Shown one piece after another: positions 63,301 through 64,000 of a DNA stretch of 64,000 bases (position 1 is the first letter of the stretch; the number at the start of each line of letters is the position of its first letter). The stretch covers positions 385,095,962 through 385,159,961 of the forward strand of contig OY728133.1 of assembly GCA_963277665.1 (NCBI GenBank). The letters are read 5' to 3'. Made by a program: the position numbers and the translations under genes. This DNA is from Viscum album (lineage: Eukaryota > Streptophyta > Magnoliopsida > Santalales > Viscaceae). The notes beneath the pieces are model-generated. The model was given only the letters and a program-made list of their open reading frames with translations, was not told the origin of the DNA and did no database searches.

Positions 63301-64000
63301 TACTAGGATTTTGCCATCCATATATCATCTCATATGAATACCCACTACAGTATTCAATTTTTAAACCCCTTCACAATATGATACATGGAATCCATTATTG
63401 AATTTTAATTGATCTTGTCAATCTTAGATAATTTCCATATAATTATTAATAGTAGAATTTATTATTTTCAATGAATAATGTATCACCAGCCATGGTGAAT
63501 ATAAAACCATCACGATGGTTGCATCCTTTCTATGTAGTATGTGTCACTAGAACATACCTATTCCACATGAACTTTTGAAACTTGGTCCTATTCCAACCAT
63601 ATTTTCATCATGAGCAATGAATAAACCCATGTCAATTTATCTTCCACAATCTATAATAGATATTTGAACCCTTATATATAAATACATTATATCACTTGAC
63701 CACATCTTTTCTATCTTAGAGATTTAGGTAATATCCTAAGCAAATTTTAGGATGATTACCTTAGATGAACAACGTGTTTAACTTGATGTTCACCCATGCT
63801 GCATTTTGTGGATCAATGTTAACATGTAAGACTTCATCATTGATCCTCCTTATGAACATTAATAAGGTGATGTAGATAAGGTAACATGCATTCAAGAATT
63901 ACTCCACGCTACATTATCATGATCGAGGAATGTTTGGTCAAAATATTCTTCGCCATGCCAATCCAAAGAAACTCATATCTTCTGACCAAACATATACTTC
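63301..64000 (-). pseudogene. Upstream pol of copia element, unreadable, runs off window
   Basis: By position this should be the end of integrase and the start of reverse transcriptase. I could not read a motif with confidence. The element continues beyond the window, where its 5' LTR should be found. Confidence 0.4.

Noticed and set aside
1..64000. tRNA, rRNA, CRISPR or operon-like structures
   Set aside because: Nothing fitting was seen. The regular repeats are the LTRs and their internal tandem units, with diverged units and no constant repeat-spacer pattern.

Overview
This window is plant nuclear DNA and consists almost entirely of old, nested LTR retrotransposons. It is very AT-rich. 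It has no intact gene longer than about 230 codons, and every coding stretch I recognise is a broken retrotransposon gag or pol. I see no host gene, tRNA, rRNA or bacterial-type feature. The long LTRs (about 2.5-3.4 kb), primer-binding sites matching initiator tRNA-Met, integrases with a Ty3-type C-terminus and deep decay fit a large-genome flowering plant. The species cannot be named. All homologies were judged by eye.

Layout. 1-2456 is most of an LTR of family I on the minus strand, cut by the window edge. About 4.1-7.3 kb is a decayed minus-strand LTR of family II containing a roughly 180-bp tandem repeat. About 7.3-10.9 kb is unassigned repeat-like DNA. From about 10.94 to 56.06 kb lies one nested stack. 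Its outermost unit is element III (Ty3/gypsy, plus strand), with a 5' LTR in two pieces (10937-11929 and 46955-48575), gag-pol remnants at 48.6-53.5 kb and a 3' LTR at 53562-56055. The 5' LTR is split by element II (Ty3 chromovirus, minus strand, 11930-46954), flanked by a 5-bp duplication, ttcta. The same five bases sit at the uninterrupted position of element III's other LTR. Element II has its 5' LTR at 43796-46954, pol at 38.9-42.2 kb, and a 3' LTR broken into three pieces.

Into that 3' LTR went element I (13154-24686, plus strand), a complete but dead chromovirus resembling the Tekay/Del lineage, with two 3.43-kb LTRs. A 2.7-kb solo LTR (25163-27838, duplication tatat) and a head-to-tail cluster of three related LTRs, A, B and C (about 27.87-36.78 kb), also went in. 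LTRs B and C are nearly equal in length and enclose only about 250 bp that starts with a primer-binding site.

To the right, 57.1-59.0 kb looks like another minus-strand family II LTR, interrupted at 58983 by a different minus-strand LTR fragment. That fragment is in turn interrupted by a minus-strand Ty1/copia element, whose 3' LTR is at 60193-61517 and whose RNase H and reverse transcriptase remnants run to the window end. Nothing here can act autonomously. The main interest is the insertion history and a short motif shared by several LTR families and amplified in one of them.
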